NCBI GenBank assembly: GCA_021234155.1
Contig: JAJEKV010000035.1
Span: 2,480,001 to 2,544,000, forward strand
From: Isoetes taiwanensis
Lineage: Eukaryota > Streptophyta > Lycopodiopsida > Isoetales > Isoetaceae
DNA: 64,000 nt
Direction: 5' to 3'
Part shown: positions 11,722-24,143 of the stretch, piece by piece
Layout: each line of letters opens with the position of its first letter
How positions within the stretch are numbered: the stretch's first letter is position 1
Notes under the pieces: generated by a model
Told to the model about the DNA's origin: nothing
The model's input: the letters and a program-made list of their open reading frames with translations, nothing else
The model's database searches: none
Program-made: the position numbers and the translations under genes

Positions 11722-11880
11722 GAATGTCACGGTTCTATTGCTAACAATAGAACTAACATTCCTTGGATGGGGACGCCTCACCTCACATCTCCTATTTATT
11801 CTGCCTCTTCGTCCATGTTCATTCATCGGCGTTATCTTCTAGTATTCTCCTCATTCTTTGTCCTACCAGTTTTCCTCACA
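11722..11880 (+). repeat. A1 terminal repeat of N1
   Basis: Roughly 158 bp, matching A2 at 16,092-16,255. It opens with an imperfect palindrome whose arms are GTTCTATTG and CAATAGAAC, followed by CCTTGGATGGGGACGCC. Confidence 0.75.
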
Positions 11881-12875
11881 AGTCTGCTAGTTTGTTCTAC
11901 CTTATCTTACCCTACTTCTTCATCTCTTACCCTTCTACTAGTTTTTTCGGGTGATGCCCTACCGAATCTTAGCCTTGTTCTTCATCCCTTACCCTGTGCA
12001 GTTTTGTCTCTGGGTGTTTCCTTCTGGCTCCTTGTGTCCTAACGCCATCAGAACCCTGGCCAGGCCGATTGGGTCGCATCAGTGGAAAGGAAAATTATTT
12101 GGGATATCTTCTAGTTTGAGCGTGACTCCTCCTGGTGTTGATGGTGCTCGCCCAGTTAGAGGCTTGTTTGCAAGAGTCACGGCATGGCTTTCACAACCGG
12201 AGCGATTTTTTTGGATAAGTACTATGAACTGAGTTTTTCTTCTGTATTTTTTCTTTCCTTGCCTTTTTTCATGTTTGGGGCCTGGGTTGTCTGTGAAACA
12301 ATATGCCTTAACCTTGATTGACTTTGGCTGGGCTGTGCCTTTTTCCACGATTTGGGTTCTGGTTATATGCTCACGAGGCCAAAACCCTGATTGCTTTGTT
12401 ATTTTTGCAGTTCAAATGCATTCTTGGCGATTCAGGTAGCTCACATAGCTAGATCGGTGCCGGATTTAGTCCTCACTTGGTTGGATTGAGTAAGATTTCT
12501 CTCTTCTTCGCTAGATTGCCCTCTTCTTTGCTAGATGCAATCTGTTCTACACGGAAGGGTTTGTTGGATGGTATTCGGTGCTCCAAACTTTCTGATTCTG
12601 CTTGTTGTTTGGATTTTCATTTCGGGTTGTGGTTCTTTGTGTTTTTGTCTGGGTAACTTTGACCTTGTTTGTTGCTCTTTCTCACCTCTGCTCTCCTAAT
12701 TTTCTTGGTGGGCTAAAGCCCTGGAGCTGCAACGACCTCACCCTACCAGATCTCTGCGCGTGGCGGCTCCTCCTACGTTCAGATTCTTGCTGTGATGGAC
12801 GCTTCTTTGCTTTGCCTTGGGATACCAAATCTATAGGCTCAGAGATGGTTTTAAAATGGCTGGGTTCCGGCCTCA

Positions 12876-12955
12876 TAGGAGCTTTCTTGTATAAGCCACC
12901 ACATTGCCGTGGGCTCATAGGAGCTTTCTTGTATAAACCACCACATTGTCGTGGG
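12876..12955. repeat. Short tandem duplication in N1 body
   Basis: Two adjacent copies of a unit of about 39 bp (CATAGGAGCTTTCTTGTATA plus a CCACCACATTG segment). The same duplication is at 30,436-30,515, so it predates the segmental duplication. Confidence 0.8.
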
Positions 12956-14924
12956 CTCTCCTCTCTACTGGCTTCAATTGCGGTGGCTGCAGATCCTCTT
13001 CGATTATATTCCGCGGCTTTAATTCTGATTCTCGAAGACTAATTGTTGTCTGAGTTCCAGATCTTTGAGTTTCAGGTTCTTGGCTTCTGTAACTGTTCAA
13101 TTTTCCATAGCTTCGCAAATTACAAATATAGGTTAATTGTTGGTAAATTTTTTGTCTAGGGCTTTTTGGCTTGTTTGTGGAGATGTCAAAGTTTGAGTTT
13201 ATGCCACTTATGGTTGCGAGTTCGAGGCCCTACTTTTTCATTGTTGTGCTTTATCTATGTTTTATCCTCACGTTTTATCATTCTATTACATACACGTTGC
13301 ACATCATTTTCGTTTCCCAAGGCGCTCCCTCATGAAATGACCTCTGATAAAGCTTTCGTAGTTGCCCTGCATGGCCGTTCATTGTTCCTTAGGTTTTTAC
13401 ATGTGCCTATATGTTTTCTTCCGATGCATTCTTCTCCTTTGAATATGTGCGGGCTTTAGCTCCATTTATACCCTTGTTCAGGCTTTTTCACGCAGAGTTT
13501 ATTGCGTCCCATTACTATGCTTAGTCTTTTTTTGTCACTTGTCCCTCGCTCTCGATTACTCCAATTTGCTACTTAATGTTCTTATTCTAATTTTTTCTCT
13601 TTCTGTGAACTTGTTTGTTACATTGGTCCATCCGCTTGCCATTTGCTTCGTTAGTCTCGGTTTGTTCGTTAGTCTCGGTCTGTTGTTTCATTTTGTCAGT
13701 AGAATTTGTACGTTTCTGGGTGATTGTCACTGAGGTACTCTTTACCCCATGTTACTCTCGCTTCTATGTCTCCTCGTGTTTTGTTGTTTCCACGTTCATG
13801 CGTTAGGTTCCCATTTACTTTTTTTTCATCGACGAGCTTAACCTTGGGTATTTTTATGCTCCTTTTTGCTCTTTTTTGCTCTTCTTGTTATTTTTGCGTT
13901 CCTTGGCTTTATTCAAATTCATCAGATTTATTCTCATTGTTGTCTGTATCTAACCTTTCTTCTTGTACCATTGGTCTGTTCATCCCTCCATCGGTTCCCT
14001 TTTTACTCACTATGATTTGGCTACATGTGCATTGTTTTTTCCATTTTTCTTTTTGCTTTTTTACTTTCGTTCACGTTCTCTCATTTTTTGGCCACCATGA
14101 TTGCTCCATTTATTGTGTAGTTTATTCCATTCGTCTTATTGCTTTGCTCATCCTCCTTTGCCAGGGTTCATCCTTTCGTTTTCCTTCAAGCTTTGTTGCC
14201 TCCTTATTTGTATTCATTTATCCATGGATTTCTTTAACTCTTTGTCTGGGTATTTTGTTTTATGGTTTTGTTTGTTTGCAACCCAACAATGTTCTCCCAC
14301 TTGCTCTATGTTCCCAATCAGCTCCTTATCTGTGCATCAGCTCCCTACTCCTTTAGTGCATCAGTTTCTTATTTTGGTTTTTATTTTATCTTCTTGCTCC
14401 TTTTTTATTTTTGCTAGTTAGGTTAGTTCGGTTTTTATAGTATCTTTGTTCGTGTAGTGTTTACTGGATATTAGTCATTAATCCCTACTTTTTTGATGTC
14501 ATCATGTCCATGGCTTTGTCCGCTGTTACCCTAGAAGTTCCTTTCTCCATCTTGTACTACATTGTTCCATTGTGTCCTTCATTTTTATATTCCTTTTCCA
14601 TTTTTCTCTGTATTGTTCCATAGGGTCTTTTATTTGTATACATCCCACCGTTCAAATTCCCGCTTTACTTGCTCTTTCTACTTCTTCATTGCTCCATTGT
14701 CTCTGTCTTCTCGTTGTCCCCTTTTGCTCCATTCTTCTTAAACTTCTCTTCCTTCCATTTACTCTAATTGTCTTGATTGCTCTTTTGCCCTCGATGAGCC
14801 ATCTCCTCCGGTACTCTATAACTCCTTGGCTGCCCCTTCTGCCTCGTTTGTCCCACTGTTCTATTATCTTGTTATCTCATTACCTTTTTTTACCTCTATT
14901 ACTTGTTTGTCCAAATTCTGCCTT

Positions 14925-15470
14925 ATTGCTCCCAAGGGTGTTCTACGGTAATTCGTCAACCTTGTTACATGTGCCTTATCTTTTCCATGAGTTGTTTGTA
15001 TCCTTTTCTGCTTTTAGAATCCTTGCCTTATTCACGTTACTCTTATGTTTATCAGCTTGATCTCGGCTGCTTTTTGCATCCTTCCTTGGTTTCTTTGTCT
15101 TCTTGCTCCTTTTCTTTTGTTTGCTAGTAGGTTAGTTCGGTTTTATAGTATCTTTTATGGGGTACTAGTCCATGAGTTATTTGAAATCTTTAGTTTGTTG
15201 CTCCCAAGGGTGTTCTACCATAATTCGTCAACCTTGTTACATGTGCCTTATCTTTTCCATGAGTTGTTTGTATCCTTTTCTGCTTTTAGAATCCTTGCCT
15301 TATTCACGTTACTCTTATGTTTATCAGCTTGATCTCGGCTGCTTTTGCATCCTTCCTTGGTTTCTTTGTCTTCTTGCTCCTTTTCTTTTGTTTGCTAGTA
15401 GGTTAGTTCGGTTTTATAGTATCTTTTATGAGGTACTAGTCCATGAGTTATTTGAAATCTTTAGTTTGTT
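14925..15470. repeat. 275-bp tandem duplication in N1 body
   Basis: The block starting GCTCCCAAGGGTGTTCTAC at about 14,928 recurs at about 15,200 with few differences. The second unit carries the same pair (from about 32,490 and 32,760). Confidence 0.8.
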
Positions 15471-16057
15471 AATATCATAATGATCGTGGCATTATCTGTC
15501 GTTATCCCACAAGTACCTTTTCCCATCTCGTATTGCATTGTTTGTGTCTCTCATTTTTTTGTTCCCTCTTTCTGCTTTCTCTGCAGTGTTACATTGTGTC
15601 CTTCGTTTTTATGTTCTGTTTTCTATCTTTCTCTGCATTGTTACATGGTGTCTTTCATTTTCATACATCCCATCATTTGGCTTCTGTCTTCCTTGCTCCT
15701 TCTACTTCTTTCTTGCTTGATTGTCTCTATCTTCTCTTTTTATTTCTTTTTGCTCCAATTCTTCTTGGTCTCCTCTTCCCCCATTTATTCTGGTTGCCTT
15801 GGGTCTCATTTGCTCTCGATGAGCCATCTCCTCTGGTACTCTGAGACTCCTTGCTTGCCCGTTCTGCCTCGTTTGTCCCATTGCTTTATTATGGGGTTGT
15901 TTCATTATTTTTTGGTATCTCTGTTATCTCTCCTGTTCCATTGATGTCTTGTAGTCTAACCAACATATTTATCATTTTCTCCCTTCATTTGTTTCATCTT
16001 CTTTTACTCTCATCAGCCTAGTTTGCTCTGTTCTTGTTTGGGTAGATTCCTCTTCTA

Positions 16058-16092
16058 TCGGCCACTTGTTTGTGTCGTAGGACCCATCCTAG
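16058..16092 (+). repeat. B1 repeat of N1
   Basis: Reads TCGGCCACTTGTTTGTGTC then GTAGGACCCATCCTAGG and is followed immediately by A2. The same word ends N0 (2,740-2,768) and, in minus orientation, both B copies of N2. Confidence 0.75.
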
Positions 16093-16255
16093 GAATGCCA
16101 CGGTTCTATTGCTAACAATAGAAGCGACATTCCTTGGATGGGGACGCCTCACCTCACATCTCCTATTTATTCTGCCTCTTCTTCCATGTTCATTCATCGG
16201 CGTTCTCTTGAGCTAGTATTCTCCTCCTTCTTTGTCCTACCAGTTTCCCTCGCCC
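16092..16255 (+). repeat. A2 repeat of N1
   Basis: Second A copy, about 160 bp, starting with the same palindrome as A1. Identity with A1 runs to the segment TTTGTCCTACCAGTTT and then stops. Confidence 0.75.
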
Positions 16256-16464
16256 TCCCTCCTTGATGGTTCCCTACATTAGGCCATGTCTATTTTTTCG
16301 GTTGCCATTATTCCGTTTTATTGTGGAAGTTGCTCCATTTCCTTTTGGTCGGTTGGTCATTTTTATTTTTTGTCTTTTATACCTCTCGGGTTGCTCGCAG
16401 CTTCTGACATCCTCCATGTGTCGTTTCTATGTTTTTTGTAAGTGTAGAGGTTTTTATGCTTCAT

Positions 16465-16750
16465 TTTGCTCGGCATGGCATTGTAGCCTCCGATGCATAC
16501 TTATTATTATTTTATTCTTTCTCCGCATAGCACTGTAGCCTCCGAGGCATACTTATTATTTTGTTCTTTCTTGGCGTGGCACTGTAGCCTCCAAGCTTTT
16601 CTTCTTTTTCATTTTCTCTCGGCATGGCAATGTAGCCTCCGAGGCAGCACTAATCAGATGTTTTTTCTGCAATGGTCATTCCGTGGACAGTTCCTGGTTT
16701 GTCGGCTGTTGTTTCTTCCTCGGCGTGGCCTTGGAGCCTCCGAGTGCTAT
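16465..16750. repeat. Array of CTCGG...CCGAG hairpin units
   Basis: About five degenerate units, each a short hairpin: an arm like CTCGGCATGGC, a few bases, then TAGCCTCCGAG. The array recurs in N0 (about 1,985-2,265), and a diverged trace lies in N2 (near 36,500). It sits inside the A2-B2 block of the Ngaro-type elements. Confidence 0.65.
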
Positions 16751-17230
16751 TATATTCTTTTTCTAAACTAAAGTTTGGAACAGGCCCTGGCTTAAAGCTC
16801 CTAACTTTCTAACGGGTCATTCTCATTTTCAGACTTTCTAGTGCAGGTCCTTTTTTGCAGTTCTCTCGGTTGGCAGCGCTATCATATTTGCAATGGCCCA
16901 CTTCTTGGCCGACGTATGTTGGTGGAATTCAATGAGACCATTGGCGACCATTTTTCATTAGGGGTTTCCTCGAAAACCCAAAAGAGCAGCAGGGTTTCTC
17001 ATCTCGATGAGGAGCGGTAGTTGGTTTTCTCACATTTGCATATACCAATAGCGGAACAATCGTCTTTTATCTAACACTCTTCAGTTTTATCATGCTCTTG
17101 ATAAATTGTCTAGTTTCGGAGCATGTTCATTTTTTCAAGCGTTTAAAATTTTCTACCCCCTAGTAGGGGGATCAGTATGTACTCAAAGATTTTACAAAAG
17201 CTCAATGAGAACACCACTTCACTTGTTTGT

Positions 17231-18330
17231 GAAGTCTTGCTTAGATCATGGAATAAAAAAGCAACTTACTTGTATGGTACATCTGAAAACACTTTGGGCA
17301 AGCGCCTTCTTTCTTGGAAAAAAGTGGGTTTTCCTGTTTGAAATAGTTTCTTGGCAAAAACAGGGAGAGAGGGTTTTCCTGTTTGAAATTCTTTCTTGGG
17401 CAAAACAGGAAGAGATGTTGATTTTCTATTGAATTGAGTGAGAATTTGTGCAAACCATTGCTGCCCATGTAGAGGGTTAGCATTTAAATGAATTCCAGCT
17501 TCTCTAGCTATCTTTGGATACCAAAATCTTCACAATTGTGAAGCAAGATTCTAGATGTGAAGCAATATTCTAGACTTGCTTGTGGATTTCTCCAAGAATC
17601 TACTTATGACCTTTGGTATCAATTGATTATGGGACAAAAGTTCCCAAACAAGCCTTTCTTCCTAGAATACTCCTTTGTACCAAGTTGTGTCACAATTTGA
17701 AACTGACTTTATTGAAGTTTAGCTTGAAGGATTCGTTGGAAACAAAAATAGCTCTTGCCACTGGCATTTTCAGAGGATGAGATCTAGGGAGAATTGGTGG
17801 AGAAATGTAGAATGACATCCTCTTGTTGCATGAAACAGCACTTTGGACGTGTATGTCTTTGGACCAGCGCTTAGAAATAGAGATTTTGCTCCATTGGAAG
17901 TTTTTTCCAATCTATATAGCCTAGTAAAGCTTCTAGGATTCTGATGAAGGATATAAGTTAAAAAAGGAAAAAAAAAAAGACAGCAAGCAGATGCTTATTC
18001 TTCTGAATTCAGATCAAACAAAAATAACCATGCGTTATGGATTGCATATTTCACGCATCTTTGATTTTCATTGCTTCCAAAGGATAAGCTTTCTTAGCTC
18101 TCAAGAAGAAGAAAAACTTTCTGTGATTGAAATCCAATGACGAAATTAATTCTTGAAACATTGTAAATGTTAATAGGTTTTGCCAAGAAAGTGCTATCAA
18201 GTTACCTATTTAATCATTATCTCATTTATCAAAAGAAGTGTTTCGAAGTGTAGCTGAGTTTGTAGATTTCCATGACTTTGTAGGATTTGCACCTGAAGTT
18301 GATTGAGAGGAATTTTCCAGAATTTGTACC
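17231..18330. repeat. Repeat R1, copy c
   Basis: Third direct copy of R1. It begins exactly at the truncated B2 repeat of N1 (ACTTGTTTGTG|AAGTCTTGC) and follows copy b to about 18,300. No coding region. Confidence 0.75.
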
Positions 18331-18339
18331 AGAATTTGT

Positions 18340-20080
18340 ACCTTTGGGCTATTACGCATCGTAGATGATATCTTTGCTTCCGCTAGCTAATCTCAGTTCC
18401 GTGATATTTTCTTTACTCATTTTTCTTACGATCTTGGCTCCTCTCCTTCGTATTGTCCTATTATTGCACTTTCACCTCCAGGTTCTTTAGTTCTAGTTGG
18501 TCCTTTTAGGTCTTTGCCATGTTAGTCATTTTCCTTTGTTCCTCTCTACTTCTTGATCTTCATTCCCTTCCTTCTATTCTTGATTTACCCCATTGCTTCT
18601 TCTGGTCCATTATATATTCTATTAGCCCTTCGCTTCCCATTAATATGCTCTTTCATATGAGCACGTGTTTTGTTCCGGTTATATATTGTTTTCTCAATGG
18701 TAAGTTTGCTCTTTCATATGCGCATACTGCATTGTCATTTTCGTTTTTTGTTCGGATATGACCATTCATTTTGGCATATAGTATTTTCTTGACCACCTAG
18801 TTTCCATGACCTTTTGTCGCACCATAATTTTGAATCTTCTAGACGAGCTTTTGTTTGCTCCATTTACGCATTGTTTGAGCTTGGGATGTCTCGTTCATTG
18901 TCTTTCCCCTTCCAAGGCATATCAATTTTTTATGTCTCTAGCCTGTATTCTATATTTTGCTTTGTCTCTTTTGCAAATTCAATTTTCGTAAGTTTGTTTT
19001 TATGTAAGAGCATTTTTTGCTTCAGCACCTGTCTTTTCTATGGGATATTCCTTGTGGCTTGCATACCAATAGTTGGTGGTGGACTTGCAAATTATGTTAG
19101 ATCACGTGTCAGACATGAGGTTATGCTCGGTTTGATAAGTGCATATCATCTAGGTTGAGTAGGATGTTTGACAGGATTTTGATTGTCCAGGTTTACAATT
19201 GTGCAGTTATGGGGTTTATAATTTTTTGCTATTTTTTGTAGTTACATAGTTTTGTTGGGTTATTTTATTTCTTTTGTCTTGCGTTGTATTGTTTCTAAGT
19301 ATTGTCATCAAAAGTTCGTTACGTATTGCTCAGCTGCTCCCTGTTTCTTTATTATTCTATGTTACACTTGCTCTCTTACTCTTATATTCCTTATTTTTTA
19401 TTGTCCTGTGTACTGCTGGCTCCCACTTTTGTGACATCTCTCATTCTATTCGCCTAAATTGCTCTTGGTGTCTGGCTTTTCCCATGGTTCCTTGGGATTG
19501 TTGCTCCTTTTTTCTTTTCTAGCTACATTAGTTCAGTCTTATCATAACCTTTATTGACGTAGTATTCTTTAATCCATTAATTCTATTTCTTCGTTATCTT
19601 GTTATTGTTGTTTGTTGTCTTCTGTTGTTTGTCACATTTATGGATTTGTTTGTTTTTATCTCAACACTCTTTTCTATCGTTTGCTGCGTTATTCTATTTA
19701 TTCACTTTATGCATTTCGTCGTTCCGGTACTCTGACACTCTTTACTTGACCTTTTTGCATCGTTTGTTCCATTGTCTCAACAGTTCCTTTCCCACCTTTC
19801 TCTGCATTGCTCCATTTGTTCACTTTATGCATTTCGTCGTTCTGGTTCTCTGGCACTCTTTACTTGCCCTTTTTGTCTCGTTTGTTCCATTACTCTATTA
19901 CCTTTGTTGTCTCATTACTCCATTTATAACCTTATGCATTTCATTGTTCCGGTATTCTTGCCTCCTTGCTTGCGCCTTTTACCTCGTTGGTTCCAATGCT
20001 CTGTTATCTTTGTGGCTTCATTACTTCCCGTTTATCTTCTTCTTCTTCTTCGATGATGATGTTCTCACAAAGACTATGTA
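18340..20080 (+). mobile_element. Diverged Ngaro-type noncoding body fragment N3
   Basis: Pyrimidine-rich noncoding sequence. The stretch near 19,850-19,900 aligns by eye with the N1 body near 15,830-15,890 (CTCTG...CACT...CTTGCCC...CTCGTTTGT). It contains three tandem copies of a unit of about 115 bp (starting near 19,700, 19,818 and 19,930, word TTATGCATTTC). It has no A or B repeat, so it is an internal fragment. The open frames are compositional. Confidence 0.5.
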
Positions 20081-21956
20081 CAATTAAAGTTAAAAAAAAA
20101 ACAATTAAAAGACTTCGTTCAGAGTGAGCACATATTTCTCAATATCTACCCTGGGTTTTAAAGCCAGGCCACATCAGGTACTCCTACTTCCATGTACAAG
20201 TAATAATTCAAATGGAATCCATCTTCTCAGGTTTGTAACATACTCATATATCCAAATTCAAATGGAATCCATCTTCTCAGGTTTGTAACATACTCATATA
20301 TCCATATCAATGTACAATTCCATAATATAACTTGATGTAGAGTCACAGGGTAAATATCACATAATTTTAACATTATATACAGTAAGCTTTTCATTTATAG
20401 TACTTCATATATAATCATATTCCACTGCATTTAATTTCTTAAAAAAGCATGTCATAACGTTTCCATCAGATTTGATTCTATGATAGTAAGTCAATTCAAA
20501 CCTCCTTGATACTTCATGTCACGAAATTTAAATTCTGTGTATTGTAGAGAGCAAATAAAGCTCACTAGTAGCATTCATGACTACCACTGTAGAACAGTCA
20601 ATCATTATCATGTACCCTTTTGCTTATATATTCAACAAAGGGGAAGATCTCACCAAATACCAATACAATCTATAGAGTGGTCCAATATCTTCTCTGGTCC
20701 CTCGATTGTACAACAAAGCAACTGAAAATATCATCAGGAGAGATTGTTCTGGTTACCTGCACCCAAACAATGCATAAGTTAGCAAGTTCATGGTAACTAC
20801 ACAAGGGGCGTCAGGTAAGCTATAGAACAATCTGGCTCTTCGCCCTTCACCTATTATTTTCAGTTAATAGATGCTTCTAGAATAGATCTAGAGTTATCAG
20901 ACTTAGAGGCTACAAGCTAGACTTAGAGGCTACAAGCTAAACTGGGCATTTACTGAAGCTCATGACCTGTATCCTGCCTTAAAACCCATTGATGAAATAG
21001 ATAGGGCAGAACTTTTCTGGATATGGTGTTTTAAAGGCCAGCATAGACATCTTGTTATGCTGCATTATCATTCAGCATTTAACCCAGATATCCTATCATA
21101 GTGATAACATAAGCATAAAAGAAGATATCCTGCAGCATTAGCACAGACAGTCCATAAAATATAACGGAGCAAACTACTACCTAAAGCATGAATCTTATAA
21201 CGGTAGCAGTAAAGATTATTTTTCACACTTATTGTGTGACCAATCAGAATAGAATGAAGCCCATTAACCCATTACATATCTGTGTTTTAGATCAGGTCAG
21301 GCCATCAATCTTTAACTAGGTAGCATCACAATACTTTAAGCCAGCGGCGCTCGGAAGTCACCATAGGTTGCAACCAGACTTATTAAAGCAAAAGTAGCAG
21401 CCAGCAAGTATATTCAGATCAGCCAAAACATCTTACTTCTCAAGTATATCAAGCAATCTGTATTTTGTCATGCACATCTTTCTATCATTTAACTGAGAAA
21501 CCTGTATTTCCATATTGGAAGGCTGCCTTAACCAGAAAATGGCTTGTTCACAACCTGTGTTCCAGTAACTGGCTTTTTGGAACAACGCTTTATATAATGT
21601 TCAAATTTTATTTGGCCTTTATAATGTCTATTTTAAAGAAACAAGGATAGAACTAGCTTTAGCCTTAAAGCAAGTCAAGATGCATGCGATCTTTGCCAAC
21701 ACTAACCAAGCAGCCAACTATCTATGCCGTGTGAACCTATGCTAGCAACGCACTGCATTAGCATATGTCATCTATACAAGCAAACACTACATGCATTAGC
21801 ATACACTATACAAGCAAACTATCGCATCTATCTTCTATCTATCTACAAACATGGCTTAGACACGCAGCCTAACAACCAATCTGGCATACTATCTACCCAG
21901 CAAACAAGCAGCCGCAGCATCAACGGGCCCTAACTGACGCAGCATAGATACCTATC
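20081..21956. other. Unique spacer, no gene recognised
   Basis: AT-rich spacer that is not part of the duplicated unit. Two short tandem duplications are visible: a unit of about 51 bp at 20,205-20,305 (word AATGGAATCCATCTTCTCAG) and an 18-bp unit near 20,905-20,940 (word AGACTTAGAGGCTACAAG). No coding motif or RNA gene was recognised. Confidence 0.6.
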
Positions 21957-23307
21957 TTATAGCATAAATTTCATTTTATATCTTTTCAAATATGCAGTAT
22001 GCGAATCCATAGATATCACCATAATACACTCAGATTTAAGCTGAGCATTATCATTTTTCCATACCATAACAGGTTTTCCACATGCCATTTCCAGAAGTAG
22101 GATACCATAACTATATATATCAGATTTGACACTAGCTCTACCCATCCAGGCTAGTTCTGGCGCGATATAGCCAAAGGTACCAGCCATTGTTGTGATTGAG
22201 TACTTTGCATGAGCTTCGAAAGTCCAAAATCTCCCAAACGTGCCACAAAGTTGTTATCTAACAGCACATTTGCAGCCTTGATATCTCTATGTATAATTCT
22301 TTGTTCCCATCCCCCATGTAAGAATGCCAACCCCTCTGCCACTCCCTTTGCTATCTCATACCTCTGGCCCCATGTCAAAAGACGGTCTGATGAAAATAAA
22401 TGCTGATTCAGACTCCCATTTGGCATGTAGTCATAAACCAGAATCAATTTTTCATGCTCATGGCACCAGCCTCTTAATCCAACTAAATTTTTGTGCCTAA
22501 GAAGACCTATAACAGAAAGCTCTGCTGAAAATTGTTGATGCCCTTCTACTGACATTACCTTCACTGCCACTTCAGTTTTATTGCCACTTCAGTTTTATCA
22601 CTGGGCAATACCCCTTTATAAACACTCCCATATCCCCCCTTACCAAGCATCAGGCTCTCGCTAAATCCTTTGGTGGCTGTGCTCAGGTCTGCATAGCCAA
22701 ACCTTGAAAAGGGAGCTTCTACACATTTAGAATCCCACTGTGGTGGCAGAGTTTGAGCCAAAAGTTTCCTTCTCTTGAGGCAGGCAAAGCAAGCAATTGC
22801 TGCAGAGACACACAGTGCAACAGTGAGTGGAACTGCTATGGCTAGTGGAACAAGCAGGCTTTTGGAAAAAGAAGAAGAAGCAGTGGACAATGGTGTTGGT
22901 GCTGATGATGATCCTGATGTTAAATTCGATGGTGACGGCAATGGTGATGGCAATGGTAGAGGTGTAGTAGTATTGCTACTACATTGGCTCTGGCATCCAG
23001 TTCCACAGTAAGCTGAAGTAACCCCGCAGTATCCGTACCCGCTGCAGCAGAGATTATTTTTACAAAGGGCATTGCTTGCTTGAATACCACATTCCCCAGC
23101 TGTTGTGGTGCTATTAGTAGTACCATTGCATTGGCTCTGGCATCCCAAACCACAATACTGAGAACCGAATCCACAATAACCATATTTGCTGCAACACTGA
23201 TTAGCTTCACAAAGAGCTCCTCCAGCTGCTTCCCCACAATCTTGTGCTGTGGCGCCTGATAGCAACGTTAGTACCAACAGAAGAACAACAGTTGAAATAT
23301 TGAACAT
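21957..23307 (-). pseudogene. Hevein-domain receptor-like kinase K3 (best-preserved copy, two frameshifts)
   Basis: Type-I membrane receptor architecture starting at 23,307. Signal peptide residues 1-21; hevein/CBM18 domain 1 about 22-60 (CCSKYGYCG); domain 2 about 71-112 (CCSGYGYCG); Ser/Pro/Thr linker; membrane segment about 152-175 ([15 protein letters not shown]) with a basic stop-transfer KRRK; then the kinase with Gly loop [29 protein letters not shown] and an APE-type IAPELAW. Hevein domains bind chitin or GlcNAc oligomers, so the ectodomain should sense chitin. Two breaks: a 17-bp duplication next to the VAVK lysine (about 22,575) and a 10-bp loss near 22,185. The C-terminus is replaced by unrelated codons after ACGKPV. 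It is divergent from chitinase C2, 836 bp away. Confidence 0.85.
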
Positions 23308-24143
23308 ACTTTGAAATGTTGAAACACTGAAGATGCTTTGGTAATGCAGAAACTAAGAACCCAGCTTAAGCCTTTAGTATTGACATCACATGAACAGTGA
23401 AGCTATGCAACGAATAACTTAATCTTTTTAGTATTGACATTACATGAACAGGGAAGCTATGCAACGAAGAATTTTTCTTGTCACCATTATAGCCACGATT
23501 GCCCAATAGAAAATACTCAGCCCAGATAGAATATGACATGATTCCTTGGCGAACGAACTACAAAGTGGTCACCACAAGATGTAGGGAGAACTGCTGGAGA
23601 ATGGCAGGCTCGCATTGAATGAAACGCAACAATAATACATTGTGATTTAAGAAATCAAGCAAACAAGACTCGTTCTTCACTAACGAACTGAACTGGTCAT
23701 TAAGTAGTTCCTAAGCAATAAAAAGACCTGCAACCTCGGAGCATAACGTGCCCTCCTACATATCGATTGTCTGGCCACCGTACGGTTGTTGGAGGTATTG
23801 GATACAACGAATGCTTTTTTTTCCTTAAAAACACCAGGATAACACACGATTGCCCAATAGAAAATACTCAGCTCGAATAGAATATCACATGGCTCCTTCG
23901 CGAACGAACTGGTCATTGTTTGAGATCCAGGTAGAACTAGTGGAGAATGGCGGCCTCGCGATGAATGAAACTGCAAGATTAATATGATAAGCTTACATTG
24001 TGAGTTAAAAAATCAAACAAACAAGACTCCTTCTTCACTAGAACAAACTGAAGTGATCATGGAGAGAAATGTAGAATATGATACTTAACGATTTTGGGAG
24101 CTATAAGAGCAAGCAGCGAAAACCCAAAACGGAGGGCTCTGCA
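23308..24143. promoter_or_regulatory. Divergent promoter region between K3 and C2
   Basis: Shared 836-bp upstream region. A roughly 57-bp repeat occurs twice (from about 23,373 and 23,430). A longer module occurs twice, about 350 bp apart (from about 23,497 and 23,847), each copy with ATTGCCCAATAGAAAATACT and, further on, an AACAAGACTC...TTCTTCACTA segment. A TATA-like TATAAG lies at 24,102-24,107, 37 bp before the preferred chitinase ATG. Coregulation of receptor and chitinase is inference. Confidence 0.55.

Larger units (their letters stand above)
11722..17231 (+). mobile_element. Non-autonomous Ngaro-type element N1
   Basis: About 5.5 kb with the layout A1 (11,722), long pyrimidine-rich noncoding body, B1 (16,058), A2 (16,092), B2 (17,219, truncated). 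Its A and B repeats match those of the coding element N2 (36,021-57,045), which has gag, reverse transcriptase and a tyrosine recombinase. N1 has none of these; its many open frames on the plus strand are the product of T/C-rich composition. Split direct repeats A1...B1-A2-B2 are the established signature of Ngaro-type retrotransposons. N1 is most simply a parasite of N2-type enzymes. It inserted into a copia fragment, and its right end is joined to repeat R1. Confidence 0.75.

Noticed and set aside
13166-15944. Many hydrophobic plus-strand open frames of 60-210 codons
   Set aside because: They overlap in several frames and are rich in Phe, Leu, Ser and Cys because the sequence is T/C-rich. 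They are not transporters or membrane proteins; the region is the body of a non-autonomous Ngaro-type element.
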